A stretch of DNA of 64,000 bases. Source: CAWARU01 sp963805795 (lineage in GTDB: Bacteria; Pseudomonadota; Gammaproteobacteria; UBA6186; Azoamicaceae). Shown piece after piece: positions 19,113 through 28,800 of the stretch; the first letter of the stretch is position 1, and every line of letters starts with the position of its first letter. The notes beneath the pieces are model-generated. The model did no database searches. It saw only the letters and a program-made list of their open reading frames with translations, and was not told the DNA's origin. The DNA is taken from assembly GCA_963805795.1 (NCBI GenBank), contig CAWDVG010000001.1:1240001-1304000 (forward strand). The letters run 5' to 3'. The position numbers and the translations under genes are program-made.

Positions 19113-19241
19113 TTAAGGCATATTTTGCAACCAAATACTCACTGTTGTCACGACTAAAGCTATGATGAAAATGGCTGCAATACCATCGACTGCGTCATCA
19201 GAAAGCTTGATTTTCTTTTTTGAGGGTGTTTCTATCATCAT
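19113..19241 (-). CDS. 42-residue single-pass membrane protein
   Basis: The frame starts MMIETPSKKKIKLSDD and continues into a hydrophobic helix (IAAIFIIALVVTTVSIWL) before ending QNMP. Its ATG directly follows the TAA of the 66-residue gene upstream with no gap, so the two are surely translated together. A lysine-rich head before one membrane helix suggests N-in topology. I recognise no named family. Small proteins of this layout are often conserved in the Legionella/Coxiella group, but I cannot verify that here. Confidence 0.6.
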   Translation of the reverse strand: MMIETPSKKKIKLSDDAVDGIAAIFIIALVVTTVSIWLQNMP

Positions 19242-19442
19242 TTAAAATTTTCCCCATAATTTGGAAGTGGGTTCCATATCTGCATGATCTCTCAATTGAA
19301 ATACCCGAGCATATTTTTTTTCTTCGGCTCGGCGCGAGGCAGAACTGGCTTCCGGTTTTTTATCGAATGCTTCTAAAAATCGATCTAATTCACTCACATA
19401 ATGTCGATTAATGGGCTCTTTGGTTTTCGATCGCATATTCAT
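19242..19442 (-). CDS. Small conserved-looking protein (possibly CBU_0585-like)
   Basis: 66 residues with the pattern INRHYVSELDRFLEAFDKK, then SASRRAEEKKYARVFQLRD and a LWGKF end. I associate this layout with a short hypothetical family known from Coxiella and Legionella (CBU_0585 family), but from memory only. AAGGA precedes the ATG. It lies between nfuA upstream and the 42-residue membrane protein downstream, all on the same strand. Function unknown. Confidence 0.7.
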   Translation of the reverse strand: MNMRSKTKEPINRHYVSELDRFLEAFDKKPEASSASRRAEEKKYARVFQLRDHADMEPTSKLWGKF

Positions 19443-19494
19443 TTATCCTTGTTACCCTATTTATACGCCTTTAAAAATCAATATTAATAAAATA

Positions 19495-20079
19495 TTAATA
19501 ATAAGGATTTTCACCAGTAGCATGATCGGTAGCATCCCTCACTTCTGTAATCTCTGGAAATTTTTCCTTTAGAGTCTTTTCAATGCCATTTTTAAGGGTG
19601 ACATTGGCCATGCCACAACCATGACAACCTCCCCCAAATTGTAGCACGACTATTTTATTATCGATAATTTCAACGAGCTTCACCCTTCCTCCATGTCCGG
19701 CTAAAGTAGGATTAACTTCAGATTCGATAACATAGGAGACTCTTTCATGTAATGGGCTATCCTGGGCAGGAGCATGCCCTTTAAGATTAGGTGCCTTAAT
19801 TGAAAGCTGCCCATCACCCTCAGGGGTATTTTCAAAATCAATTCTTGCCTCGGTAAGCGCCCGTTCTGAGGCTCTATCCACATATAATAAGAAATCAGTT
19901 AAGGGAATGGAAATATCATCTTGCTCTTCATCGCCAGGCGGGCAAAAAGTAACCCCGATTTCTGCATGTGGGGTTTCAGGGTTTGCCACATAAACACGAA
20001 GATTCATTCCCGGCGTATCTTCTTGTTGCAAGAGGGTCCGAAAATGACTTTGGGCGGCATCGGTAACAGTCAATAACAT
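19495..20079 (-). CDS. nfuA: NfuA, Fe-S biogenesis protein
   Basis: 194 residues: a degenerate A-type carrier domain at the N-terminus (LLTVTDAAQSHFRTLL, lacking its cysteines) followed by a Nfu domain with the CxxC motif in GGGCHGCGM at about residue 152. This fusion is the gammaproteobacterial NfuA form, which carries 4Fe-4S clusters to target proteins, notably under stress. ENPYY ends the protein as in many NfuA. It is the first gene of a small minus-strand cluster. Confidence 0.95.
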   Translation of the reverse strand: MLLTVTDAAQSHFRTLLQQEDTPGMNLRVYVANPETPHAEIGVTFCPPGDEEQDDISIPLTDFLLYVDRASERALTEARIDFENTPEGDGQLSIKAPNLKGHAPAQDSPLHERVSYVIESEVNPTLAGHGGRVKLVEIIDNKIVVLQFGGGCHGCGMANVTLKNGIEKTLKEKFPEITEVRDATDHATGENPYY

Positions 20080-20246
20080 CTTTAGTACTCCAACTTTTCA
20101 TATCACAACTTTATCAGGATGAGTTGCGAATAGCCAGTATTTGTCGTAATGTGAAATGAGTAGGGGATGGACAAACTCTAAGTGAAAAGAATCCAACAAT
20201 GAAGCCAGAAATAGTCTCCATGGCTTTAGGAGACAAGGAGTTATTG

Positions 20247-20468
20247 ATGTGGAATACGGAAACTAGGGATACATACAGTATGTTAGATAATCGCATTTTA
20301 GATTTTAATGCCCAAGCTGAACAACTCCTGCAAATCATAGAATCGCGCTTACAGCATGGCCAACGCGATGCGGCTCTCCAATATTTAGTTTTTAAATTTA
20401 AAACTTTGTATGAACAAGGGGTAGCCAATGGGCGATTATATGAAAAAGAAGGGGTTTTTCCCTATTAG
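20247..20468 (+). CDS. Unknown small helical protein
   Basis: 73 residues. The start is decided by AAGGAG seven bases before the ATG at 20247; longer in-frame starts at 20199 and 20220 lack this. The sequence (MWNTETRDTYSMLDNRILDFN, then a helical QAEQLLQIIESRLQHGQRD stretch) contains no signal, membrane segment or known motif. Divergent from nfuA, whose start lies about 170 bases away, so promoters for both should be in between. Confidence 0.6.
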   Translation: MWNTETRDTYSMLDNRILDFNAQAEQLLQIIESRLQHGQRDAALQYLVFKFKTLYEQGVANGRLYEKEGVFPY

Positions 20469-20605
20469 AAGAGTAAATTTATTATATCTTTATCATTATT
20501 TTATATAGCTAAACAAGACATAAAATGCTAATTATTAACCCATTAATAAGATTGAATCTATTCAATCCCTATATTTGAATAAGCATCTAGATCCAATCCG
20601 ATCAG

Positions 20606-20630
20606 ATCCAATCCAATCCAATCCAATCCA
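20606..20630. repeat. Tandem 5-mer repeat (ATCCA x5)
   Basis: Five exact copies of ATCCA, preceded by degenerate copies from about 20591. It is in the noncoding gap before the gene at 20738. A short simple repeat of this kind can vary by slippage; any regulatory effect is speculation. Confidence 0.7.
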
Positions 20631-20737
20631 ATAAAATAATGATCAATAACCTGCTATTAAGATATTGTCTTTTATTGTCGAATAGTATAAGATAGTTACA
20701 AAAGATGTGTTGATTAACTAAAAAGGTTGGGATTTTA

Positions 20738-21049
20738 ATGACAGTTCTATTTAGTCGTTTTAACGATGGGTATAATGGCAGCCATCACTCTAAACCGAGT
20801 GATACTCCTAAATTGGGTAAAGAAGCTCAAAAAATTGCAATCGCTGCTAATGAATTCTTAGAAATGGTCAGAACCTCCTCTTTATCTGACGATGTAAACA
20901 ATTTAATTAAAGCCAAACAACTGGCCAAAGTTTTATGTCCCAATGTTGTTATGGAAGAAAAAATGTCAGCACTTCGTGCTGCCGAGCAAACAGAAAAGGA
21001 CGACAGTTCTTCAAAAGACCCCTCTACAGGTTCAAAAAAACCTCGTTAA
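20738..21049 (+). CDS. Unknown 103-residue protein
   Basis: A soluble, mostly helical protein with a serine/lysine-rich tail (KDDSSSKDPSTGSKKPR). The central part, KLGKEAQKIAIAANEFLEMVR followed by NLIKAKQLAKVLCPN, may form two helices. No family recognised and no signal peptide. It seems transcribed alone, with AAAAGGTTGGGATTTTA upstream as a loose ribosome site. Confidence 0.5.
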   Translation: MTVLFSRFNDGYNGSHHSKPSDTPKLGKEAQKIAIAANEFLEMVRTSSLSDDVNNLIKAKQLAKVLCPNVVMEEKMSALRAAEQTEKDDSSSKDPSTGSKKPR

Positions 21050-21176
21050 AATTAATTTTTCTTTTAAAATCAATATATTGATAACTTAACAGCCAAATCG
21101 GCTTAAATTACTCTTGCCCTATTACTAAATTCATCGCTCCTCTTGCTTACTATAAAAATATTAACAATCCTTGCTA

Positions 21177-21215
21177 TTGACTTCTGACCTGTGCTACTGT
21201 AATACTATGATAGTA
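21177..21215 (+). promoter_or_regulatory. Promoter overlapped by a TrpR-like palindromic operator
   Basis: TTGACT (21177-21182) and TAATAC (21200-21205) are separated by exactly 17 bases, a good sigma-70 promoter. The palindrome TACTATGATAGTA (21203-21215) covers the -10 and start region. It stands 88 bases before a gene for a TrpR-family protein, so autoregulation of the downstream transporter operon by that protein is likely. The palindrome does not contain the E. coli ACTAGT core but shares the CTA/TAG half-site flavour. Confidence 0.6.
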
Positions 21216-21302
21216 CATTAGATAGGTATAAGTATCGGCCCTAATTATCGTCATAAGTAGATATGTCAGCTGGCCCTTATTCAAGATAAAGGAAATTTCC
21301 AT

Positions 21303-21596
21303 ATGTTACATAATGAAGAAAATACGCTTTATAGAGCCATATTAGAACTCAAAACCATAGAAGAATGTTCATCATTTTTTCATGATTTATGTACTCCTTC
21401 GGAATTAGAAGCCATGACAGACCGATTTCGTGTTGCTCAATTATTAGACCAACATAAACTTTCTTACCGCGAAATTCATTCTAAAACAGGAGTTAGTTTA
21501 GCTACGATAGGTCGCGTAGCACGTTTCTTAAGTCAAGAGGCCTATCATGGATACCGTCTGGTACTTCAAAGACTCAAAAGCAAACAAAAAACATGA
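21303..21596 (+). CDS. TrpR-family regulator, YerC/YecD type
   Basis: 97 residues with the TrpR fold: helices ending LCTPSELEAMTDRFRVAQLL, then a helix-turn-helix (LSYREIHSKTGVSLATIGRVARFL). YerC/YecD proteins are relatives of the Trp repressor whose ligand is often not known. Next to a TrpXYZ-type importer, a role as tryptophan-sensing repressor of uptake is a reasonable inference. AAAGGAAA precedes the ATG. A promoter with a palindrome lies just upstream. Confidence 0.85.
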   Translation: MLHNEENTLYRAILELKTIEECSSFFHDLCTPSELEAMTDRFRVAQLLDQHKLSYREIHSKTGVSLATIGRVARFLSQEAYHGYRLVLQRLKSKQKT

Positions 21597-21695
21597 TAAG
21601 CCACAAACAAATACTGACTAACATGCTGTGTTATCAACATTATTGCCTGACACAAGCAGACATTATAGAGCCGATACTTAAACAGGAGATTTTAG

Positions 21696-22721
21696 ATGTT
21701 TAAAACAAAAAGAAATATCATCAAAAGTTTTTTAATATTCAGCGGATTGCTGATGTTTTTTTGGATTGCTTCCGTTGCTGTTTCTATGGCGACTGTTGAT
21801 GCGGATAATGATAAGGCAAACAATACTGCAAACACGACTGCAAATAACACTATTTATATTTTGCAATTAGTAGAGCACCCCGCACTGGATGCAACTCGTC
21901 AAGGGATTATTGATGAGCTCGCAAAAGCAGGCATTACCGTTAGCTATGAAATCGCTCAAAATAATTCCTCACTAGCCGCTCAGATCGCTCAAAAATTTGT
22001 GAGCAAATCGCCAAAAGCTGTTATAGGGATTCCTACCTTAAGTGCGCAAGCTTTGATTGCTGCCAATCGATCCGCAAATATACCTGTGATATTTAGTTCG
22101 GTTACCGATCCCTTATCTTCACATTTGGTGAGTGGATTAAAAAAACACAAAGAAAATGTAACCGGTGTTTCTAATTTTGTAGAACCTTCTATTCAATTTG
22201 AAGCTTTTAAGAAAATCTTACCTAACATGAAAACCCTAGGAATCATATATAATCCTGGGGAGCCAAATTCTGTTTCGCTCAATGAGTCCATGCAGAAAGC
22301 GGCTAAGCAACACAATATTAATCTTGTCTTTGTACCAGCCAATAATACCGTAGATGTACCTCAGGCCACACGGCAATTATTGTCTCAGGTGGATGCAATC
22401 TTTATTAATAATGATAATACTGCACTTTCCGCCTTTAAGTCTGTCGTGCAAATTGCCAAAACCAGTAAAACTCCTGTTTTTGTTAGCGATACAGACATGA
22501 TTTCAGAAGGTGCTCTCGCTGCACTCGGCCCTAATCAATATGAAGTTGGCAGACAAACAGCCAAAATGTTGCTGCAAATACTGGCTGGGGAAAAAGCGGC
22601 TAACATGCCCATTGTTTATCCGGATAAAACAGAACTTTTTATTAATTTAAAGGTGGCAAAAGAGTTAGGTATTGTTATCCCAGACTCTGCCATAGATGAA
22701 GCATCTAAATTGTATAAATAG
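21696..22721 (+). CDS. ABC importer substrate-binding protein (TrpX-like)
   Basis: 341 residues with an N-terminal hydrophobic signal/anchor (residues about 10-32) and a periplasmic binding fold of the ABC_sub_bind (DUF534) family: IYILQLVEHPALDATRQGI, VIGIPTLSAQALIAAN, PVIFSSVTDPLSSHLVSGL and TLGIIYNPGEPNS. In Gram-positives such proteins with TrpYZ import tryptophan. An asparagine/threonine-rich linker follows the signal. It heads the transporter part of the operon, 99 bases after the TrpR-like gene. Confidence 0.88.
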   Translation: MFKTKRNIIKSFLIFSGLLMFFWIASVAVSMATVDADNDKANNTANTTANNTIYILQLVEHPALDATRQGIIDELAKAGITVSYEIAQNNSSLAAQIAQKFVSKSPKAVIGIPTLSAQALIAANRSANIPVIFSSVTDPLSSHLVSGLKKHKENVTGVSNFVEPSIQFEAFKKILPNMKTLGIIYNPGEPNSVSLNESMQKAAKQHNINLVFVPANNTVDVPQATRQLLSQVDAIFINNDNTALSAFKSVVQIAKTSKTPVFVSDTDMISEGALAALGPNQYEVGRQTAKMLLQILAGEKAANMPIVYPDKTELFINLKVAKELGIVIPDSAIDEASKLYK

Positions 22722-22796
22722 AAAATAGATATATAGGGATGAGGATGATTGAGTGGATGAGAGTGTAAGTAAGAAATCAGTAGGAAGCAGTCGAAT

Positions 22797-23669
22797 ATGA
22801 ATAGCATTCAGTTTTTTGGTGCAATAGAAATTGGTCTTTTATACGGATTAGTGGCCATTGGGGTTTATCTCACTTTTCGTGTGGTTAACTTTCCTGATCT
22901 CACAGTAGATGGTAGTTTTCCTTTAGGGGCTGCCATATGCGCTTCTTTTATTATTAATGGCATCCGACCTGGAACAGCCACCTTTGCCGCAGTTATTGCC
23001 GGTGCTATCGCTGGTTTTATCACGGGCTATTTAAATGTTCGTTGGAAAATTCTTGGGCTTTTAGCTGGCATTTTGACCATGACAGCCCTTTATTCCATTA
23101 ATTTACGTATTATGGGTAAACCCAATATTGCCCTACTTGCTGAGCCCATTATTTTTCCAAATCCACAATCGGTATTACCTATCATGATTGCTTTGGTCTT
23201 GACTGTTATTTTGCTTTTAACCTTCTTTTTAAATAGTCAAATCGGTTTAGCATTACGTGCAACCGGTATTAACCCTCGGGTTAGCCCCGCCTATGGTATC
23301 AATGTAGGAAAAATGACCCTCGTCGGTTTAAGCTTGAGTAATGGGTTGGTGGCAGGGGCCGGGGCATTATTTACTCAAATGTATGGGTTCGCTGATATCT
23401 CAATGGGGACTGGCACCTTAATCATTGGTCTTGCATCCGTCATTATTGGAGAAACTTTATTCCATACCTATCGAATATGGCTTATTTTATTCAGTTGTGT
23501 TTTAGGATCAGTACTCTATCGATTAGCGATTGCCTTTGCCCTGAATTCCCATTTTATTGGACTTAAGTCTTCCGATCTGAACTTAATCACTGCTGTATTA
23601 GTTATTTTTGCCCTGCTATTCCCTAAATTTCGCAAAAAAATATTTTCCTTATATCGGGGGGCTATATGA
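22797..23669 (+). CDS. ABC importer permease (TrpY-like)
   Basis: 290 residues with about eight to nine hydrophobic segments. The motif VNFPDLTVDGSFPLGAA near the N-terminus and the GLALRATGINPRVSPAYGIN loop are typical of branched-chain-type permeases (BPD_transp_2) paired with DUF534 binding proteins. It would form the membrane channel of the importer. Its end overlaps the ATPase start by four bases (ATGA), showing coupling. Confidence 0.9.
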   Translation: MNSIQFFGAIEIGLLYGLVAIGVYLTFRVVNFPDLTVDGSFPLGAAICASFIINGIRPGTATFAAVIAGAIAGFITGYLNVRWKILGLLAGILTMTALYSINLRIMGKPNIALLAEPIIFPNPQSVLPIMIALVLTVILLLTFFLNSQIGLALRATGINPRVSPAYGINVGKMTLVGLSLSNGLVAGAGALFTQMYGFADISMGTGTLIIGLASVIIGETLFHTYRIWLILFSCVLGSVLYRLAIAFALNSHFIGLKSSDLNLITAVLVIFALLFPKFRKKIFSLYRGAI

Positions 23670-24412
23670 TTGTATTAACCCATATTTCTGTTACTTTTGC
23701 AAAAAACACCCCTTTAGAACATCGAGTCTTTAATAACCTCGATTTAAAAATTAATAATGGACAATTTCTAACCGTCATTGGTGGTAATGGGGCAGGCAAA
23801 TCCAGTTTGATGAATGTGATTTCTGGCGATGTCCCTGTGGACAGTGGTAAAATTTTATTGTCTGGACACAATGTTACGACTTGGTTACCCCATCAACGTG
23901 CGCGTTTAATTAGTCGTGTTTTTCAAGACCCTTTACTGGGAAGTTACGGCGATCTCAGCATCGAAGAAAATTTAAGCCTGGCCTACTCTAGAGGAACCGC
24001 AAGGCGTTTCAAACCTGCTTTAAATGGGCAGCTAAGAGAAAACTTCAGAGCAATATTAGCCGATATAGGTATTGGACTAGAAAATCGTTTAAAAGATCGT
24101 ATGGGACAATTATCAGGTGGACAACGCCAGGCTGTCAGTCTTTTAATGGCTACATTATTGCCCGCTAAAATTTTATTATTAGATGAGCATACAGCTGCGC
24201 TAGATCCCAAAATGGAAACATTAATATTAAAATTAACCCAGCGTTTAATTGATGAACATCAACTCACTGCCCTTATGATTACTCATTGTATGCAACAAGC
24301 TTTAGAGTATGGAACTCGCACTTTGGTGATGCATCAAGGCAAAATTGTGCGAGATTTAGAGGGGACTGCACGAAGCAAGCTACAACCCAGCGAGTTAGTG
24401 CCTTTCTTTTGA
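23666..24412 (+). CDS. ABC importer ATPase (TrpZ-like)
   Basis: 248 residues. Walker A is GGNGAGKSSL, the ABC signature is MGQLSGGQRQAVSLLM, Walker B is KILLLDEHTAALDP, and the switch histidine is in MITHCM. It powers the importer encoded just upstream, with which it overlaps by four bases. A long palindrome follows the stop and may terminate the operon. Confidence 0.93.
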   Translation: MIVLTHISVTFAKNTPLEHRVFNNLDLKINNGQFLTVIGGNGAGKSSLMNVISGDVPVDSGKILLSGHNVTTWLPHQRARLISRVFQDPLLGSYGDLSIEENLSLAYSRGTARRFKPALNGQLRENFRAILADIGIGLENRLKDRMGQLSGGQRQAVSLLMATLLPAKILLLDEHTAALDPKMETLILKLTQRLIDEHQLTALMITHCMQQALEYGTRTLVMHQGKIVRDLEGTARSKLQPSELVPFF

Positions 24413-24425
24413 CACAAGAGATAGG

Positions 24426-24526
24426 GGCCAAGAAATAGGGACCATGTCGTTACTTGTTACAAGGCACCTGGGCCACGATGGCACCTAGGCCATGTAACAA
24501 ATAACGACATGGCCCCTATCTTGGCC
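24426..24526. terminator. 101-bp palindrome after the importer operon (family D)
   Basis: Arms run from GGCCAAGAAATAGGG and CCATGTCGTTACTTGTTAC on the left to their near-complement on the right (24494-24526), with a further GGCACCT/AGGCC pairing inside. The resulting hairpin would be very stable. It lies between convergent genes and could stop transcription from both sides, but its length also fits a REP-like mobile palindrome. Confidence 0.75.
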
Positions 24527-24542
24527 TGGCCCAATCTTCCTA

Positions 24543-24950
24543 TTATTTTGATTTATTTTGATCGGCACTCAGTTCATAGAAACCACATTCTCCTCCTTTG
24601 CATACACTACTAATATCTATGCTAAAATCACCATCATTATAACTATGCTTCAAATAACCCATTTCTTTATTATCAGTCAAATTAAAGATTTTATATCTGA
24701 CAACTCCCCATTTGCATCCTTGCTTAATCTTTAATTGAGCACTATCTCCAGGATTAAGTTTGGCATTACCATCCACTTTTACACAATCATTTTCGCTAAT
24801 TGTTTTATCTAGTACCAAATAAAAACCAGGCGAACCATTTTTCCCAGATTGATTAGTTAATTTAGAATTCATGTCATCAGCCATTGCATAGGCCGGTAAT
24901 ATTAGTGTGGTGGCCAAAACTATAGATTGAACACTCATAAATCGTTTCAT
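24543..24950 (-). CDS. Small secreted protein with four cysteines
   Basis: 135 residues from the ATG at 24950, which has AAAAGGAG just upstream; an ATG at 24977 would wrongly put residues before the signal. The signal peptide ends near PAYAMA. The mature part has cysteines in NDCVKV, KQGCKWG and SVCKGGECGF, likely forming disulfides in the periplasm or outside. No family recognised. Convergent with the importer operon. Confidence 0.65.
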   Translation of the reverse strand: MKRFMSVQSIVLATTLILPAYAMADDMNSKLTNQSGKNGSPGFYLVLDKTISENDCVKVDGNAKLNPGDSAQLKIKQGCKWGVVRYKIFNLTDNKEMGYLKHSYNDGDFSIDISSVCKGGECGFYELSADQNKSK

Positions 24951-25189
24951 AAAAGCTCCTTTTTTATCACAGTTCAATGGGAAGATACCTAAATATGGAC
25001 TGAAAAATGAATTTTCGCAAAAAAGATCTTATTCAGGATTTATTCTAAGTTTTTATTCAATTATTATATCTAGGGTAGGAAATTTAAGAGCTTTTGATAA
25101 TAAGTTATTTCATTAATTGACTAAATTTTATATTAAGTTCGGTAACTGTACTTGGAAATTCTGCAGTCATTTCTACCTAACCCTCAGCA

Positions 25190-25567
25190 TTAGTCATCCT
25201 CGTCATCATCGTCCCAGTCCTCATCATCATCCCAGTCATCGTCATCATCCATTCTAAAACCACGTTGTTTAATACATTGAAATGATTTAATTCTATTGGG
25301 ACATCGCGTTGCTGTGCACTTTCCAGTAGCACTACAGCCAAAAGCAGTACATGAACCGCCTGGTGGCCAGCATCCGAAGGCATTGCATCCTCCTCCATGC
25401 GCATATTTTCCGAAAGCGTTAGAATGCGCACAAATAAGATGCGAGCAAAGTTTTCTATTTAGATAAATATGACGTGATGATGATTTTGAAATTGTGCTAT
25501 GACAAAAGCAGAGTGCTGTGAAAAGGCAAATCAATTTTAATATGGATGACATTTTGATCATTTTCAT
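25190..25567 (-). CDS. Secreted cysteine-rich protein with acidic tail
   Basis: 125 residues: a signal peptide (SSILKLICLFTALCFCHS), then a cysteine-rich region made of short repeats of the form GGxCxAFGC (CNAFGCWPPGG, SCTAFGCSATG, KCTATRCP), and an extreme Asp/Trp tail (DDDDDWDDDEDWDDDDEDD). The tail should bind cations or basic surfaces. A shorter overlapping frame at 25177-25431 reads as low-complexity methionine/threonine from the same GAT repeats and is a shadow. No family recognised. Confidence 0.6.
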   Translation of the reverse strand: MKMIKMSSILKLICLFTALCFCHSTISKSSSRHIYLNRKLCSHLICAHSNAFGKYAHGGGCNAFGCWPPGGSCTAFGCSATGKCTATRCPNRIKSFQCIKQRGFRMDDDDDWDDDEDWDDDDEDD

Positions 25568-25862
25568 AAACTCTCTGTCTGAATAAATTAAAATACTAAA
25601 ATTATGTTAGAAGCGTAGCTTTTTTAAGTAAAGGTTTGTTAACAATATCAAACTGATCTGGCATATAACATACAAATAGGAACTGTATTTACCCAATACT
25701 TTTAGCCCGTATTCAACCCAATAACATAATATCATACTACACATTTTAACAAAAAGATGTCATAATACCTGATTCTAGAAAGTTTGTCCTATTTGAGACG
25801 AAGAAAAGACAACCCTTTGAATTCTATATCGAAAAGTAAACTTAAACTCTGCGGAGATAGAC
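25568..25862. other. Divergent intergenic region
   Basis: About 295 AT-rich bases between the cysteine-rich secreted protein (minus) and the 1410-residue protein (plus). It should hold both promoters. I see no convincing operator, repeat or small gene. Confidence 0.35.
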
Positions 25863-28800
25863 ATGATAATAATAGACTTAAGCCATATTGAGGAAAATGA
25901 ATCTCCGAATACTATATCAATGCCAATTTACTGTGATGAAGATATTATTTTATTTGTCCCTCATGGGGATATGCACATTAATTGTGATATCGGAACGACA
26001 AAAAATTTATATATCGTCTGCAAAAAACTTGTTATTGATAGTCATATTGTAGCGAATCATATTCTGTTTTTAACTCATGGCCTTGATTTATCTTACAGAG
26101 GGACCATTAAAGCTACTTCTCTTAAAATAATTTCACAAGAAAAACTGGTCATTGATCCCAATATCAAAAGTAATATGCCCAATCCTATGATAAGCACTAA
26201 TCGAATTAGCACAGATCGGTTGCAACTTATAACAAGCGCCTCATTAGATATATTTTCTACGAAAAACCGAGTGAATACAGATCTGTATTCACTCGGTTTT
26301 CTGAAACAGATTTTGGATACAAAAAATAGAGTTAAGCAAATTTTGCAGGCACAAAAGCAGCCAAAGCTTATTATTTATCGCAATCTCTCTCAAATGAAAG
26401 ATTCAGATATTCTACTTGAATGTGCAACTGAAAATTCATATATAGAAGATAATGCAGATCCTAGCTTTATAGAGGCACTCAGTCTTGAATTGGAGCTAGA
26501 ACTTTTATCTAGTTGTAAAAAAATAATTGACTCTAGAAATAAACATTCTAAAGAAATCATAGAAGCAGAAATTGGATATGATAGATATCTAGAAAAACTA
26601 AAACAAAAAAGAGATATGGCAAACACGCAATATAACCTAGCGAAAATTTATCATAAAGGTTGGGGTATTGAGCAAAATCCTAATAAAGCAATGCGCTGTT
26701 TTGAATCTGCACTTCAACAGGGTTTACTTGAGGCACGCGATGACTCTTCCCTGAGTAGAACTGCTTTTTATCTCACTGGCAGTGCGATTCCTTTGCCAAA
26801 TTTTCATGTGGAACCTATAAATAATGATATTCAAAACAAAATGCCTATCCTTAGAATTCAAACGCCCATTGTAAACTCAGATACTGTGGTTTTATATTAT
26901 CCCGGTACCCATATTAGTATTGAGGCCCCAATTCTAGCAAAAAAACTCTACATTGTTTGTCAAGATCTAAACATCAAACAGGATATTGACGTTTGGGGAG
27001 ATATCTGGTTGCTAGCACATGGGTTAATAAGCGCTGTGAATGTTAACATTGCTTCTCTGGAAGGTGTTATTAAAATGGTTGCAAAAGGAAAAGTTGTAAT
27101 AGATACAGAAGGCAGCAGTATTATCTTTGCAACAGAGTTTAGAATTGCATCCTCAGCAGAGATCAGCCTTAGAGCCCCAGAGTTTAACCAGAAAAAATAT
27201 TATCAACAAAGAAAAATCATGAAAGATTCTGCAGAGCATAAGAAAATGCATGAAAAGTTGATGGATAATCTTACATGCTATCGGGATCCTAAAAGTATTC
27301 ACCATAAATATAGAATAGGAAAAATAAATGCTTCGGTTTGTATTCAACCTAAAGTTTCAATATTTTGTTATGCTTCATCTTATTATGCTTCTATTGCTGA
27401 TCCTGATACACAAACAGTGAAACAAATCCTTGATGGTAAAATGTTAGAAATTCTTCTTGATTATTTTGAAGATAAACTTCTGAGGGAAATGTTTTCTCTG
27501 AGAAAAATGTTTCCTGCAATAGTTGCAAATACTTATGAAACATTTAAAATATCAGAAACCCATTTGCCACGTATGCGACAATTTGTTTTGGAAGAAAAAA
27601 ACCAAAGACCCGAAAATATGCTTGCTTTAGCAGAGCTTCATAATAAGGGCATTATGTTCGATCAGCAGGTTCAAATGGCTTTTACTTACGTTACTAGGCT
27701 ACTAATACAAGAAAGAGAGCGATTATCAAAAAGTTTGTTTGAACTAGGGATAAAACCAAGAAACGCTAAGGCTTGCCCGCCAGATCTTAATGAAGAAGTA
27801 TATAAAATGCTTCCCTTTATTCCCTATATGCAAGAAATACAATTCGAATCTCTTTATAGATTCTTAGGTTTTTTGCGTCTCAATGAAAATCTACTGTCTT
27901 CCATCATAGAGGAATGCTTATTGTGTGAAAAAACTAATTGGGCCTCTCGCGTCTACGACCTAAATTCAGAAATGGTTACCCCCGAAGTTAAACTTGCCTT
28001 AGCGAGTTCTTTGATGGTGATGGATTCAAGAGAGGACAAGAAGAAAGCACTATCCATTGCTTTAGCTTTAGAAGAAAGAGATCAAGATGTCAGCATAAAG
28101 ATAATGGCTATGCTTTGTGGTGAAGAATCCTTTGCTGATGCAAGGAATTCAATTAGGCGTTCCAAGCTTTCACTTGAAAACGCAAAGCAGGCTATCAACT
28201 TAGAAAAAAGTGTATTGGATAATCTTCTTCATATCACATTTTTGAATCTCAAAGCTTCTACAAAGCTAAAACAACTTGCGAACGATGCGATAGGAAGGTA
28301 TGGTATTCCTGTTTCTAATAATAATGAAACATCAAAACGGGTTGATGAATTTATTAAAGTCCTGAGTGAGTTTCCTGATCTTAAAATGTTAATGGATCCT
28401 GCTCCACAAAAAAGTCTGGAGGGGAAAGAAAAAAATGGCTGGCTATCGATGCCAGAACGAAAATTTTGTCTGGAGCCCATGCAAAAGCCCAATCCTTTTA
28501 CTATTTTTTACTATAATTTAAACAGAGATAAAGCAAATATTCCCAAAATCATGCTCATTAAAGAATCCTTTCAGAAACCTGGCATTCAAAAATATCGTTT
28601 GTTAATTGTGATTGCGAAATCTTTTTGTACAGAAAATTCAAATCTAGATAGAACAATAAAAAACTCTTCGTGTGTTTTGGCTTCTTATGTGCCTGATAAG
28701 GCTGAACATGAAATAGTCCGACAAGCAATGGGAAATAGTGAGCTTCTGGCCTCGCATCTTTGTACACCACAGACACATTTTGGTATCTCTATTCAAGTTT

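Noticed and set aside
20591..20636. ATCCA repeats considered as a CRISPR-like or iteron array
   Set aside because: Units are only five bases with no spacers and no nearby replication or cas gene; it is a simple sequence repeat.
25177..25431. An 84-residue minus-strand frame overlapping the cysteine-rich gene
   Set aside because: It is rich in Met and Thr only because it reads the GAT repeats of the acidic tail in another frame; the other frame has a signal peptide and regular Cys repeats.
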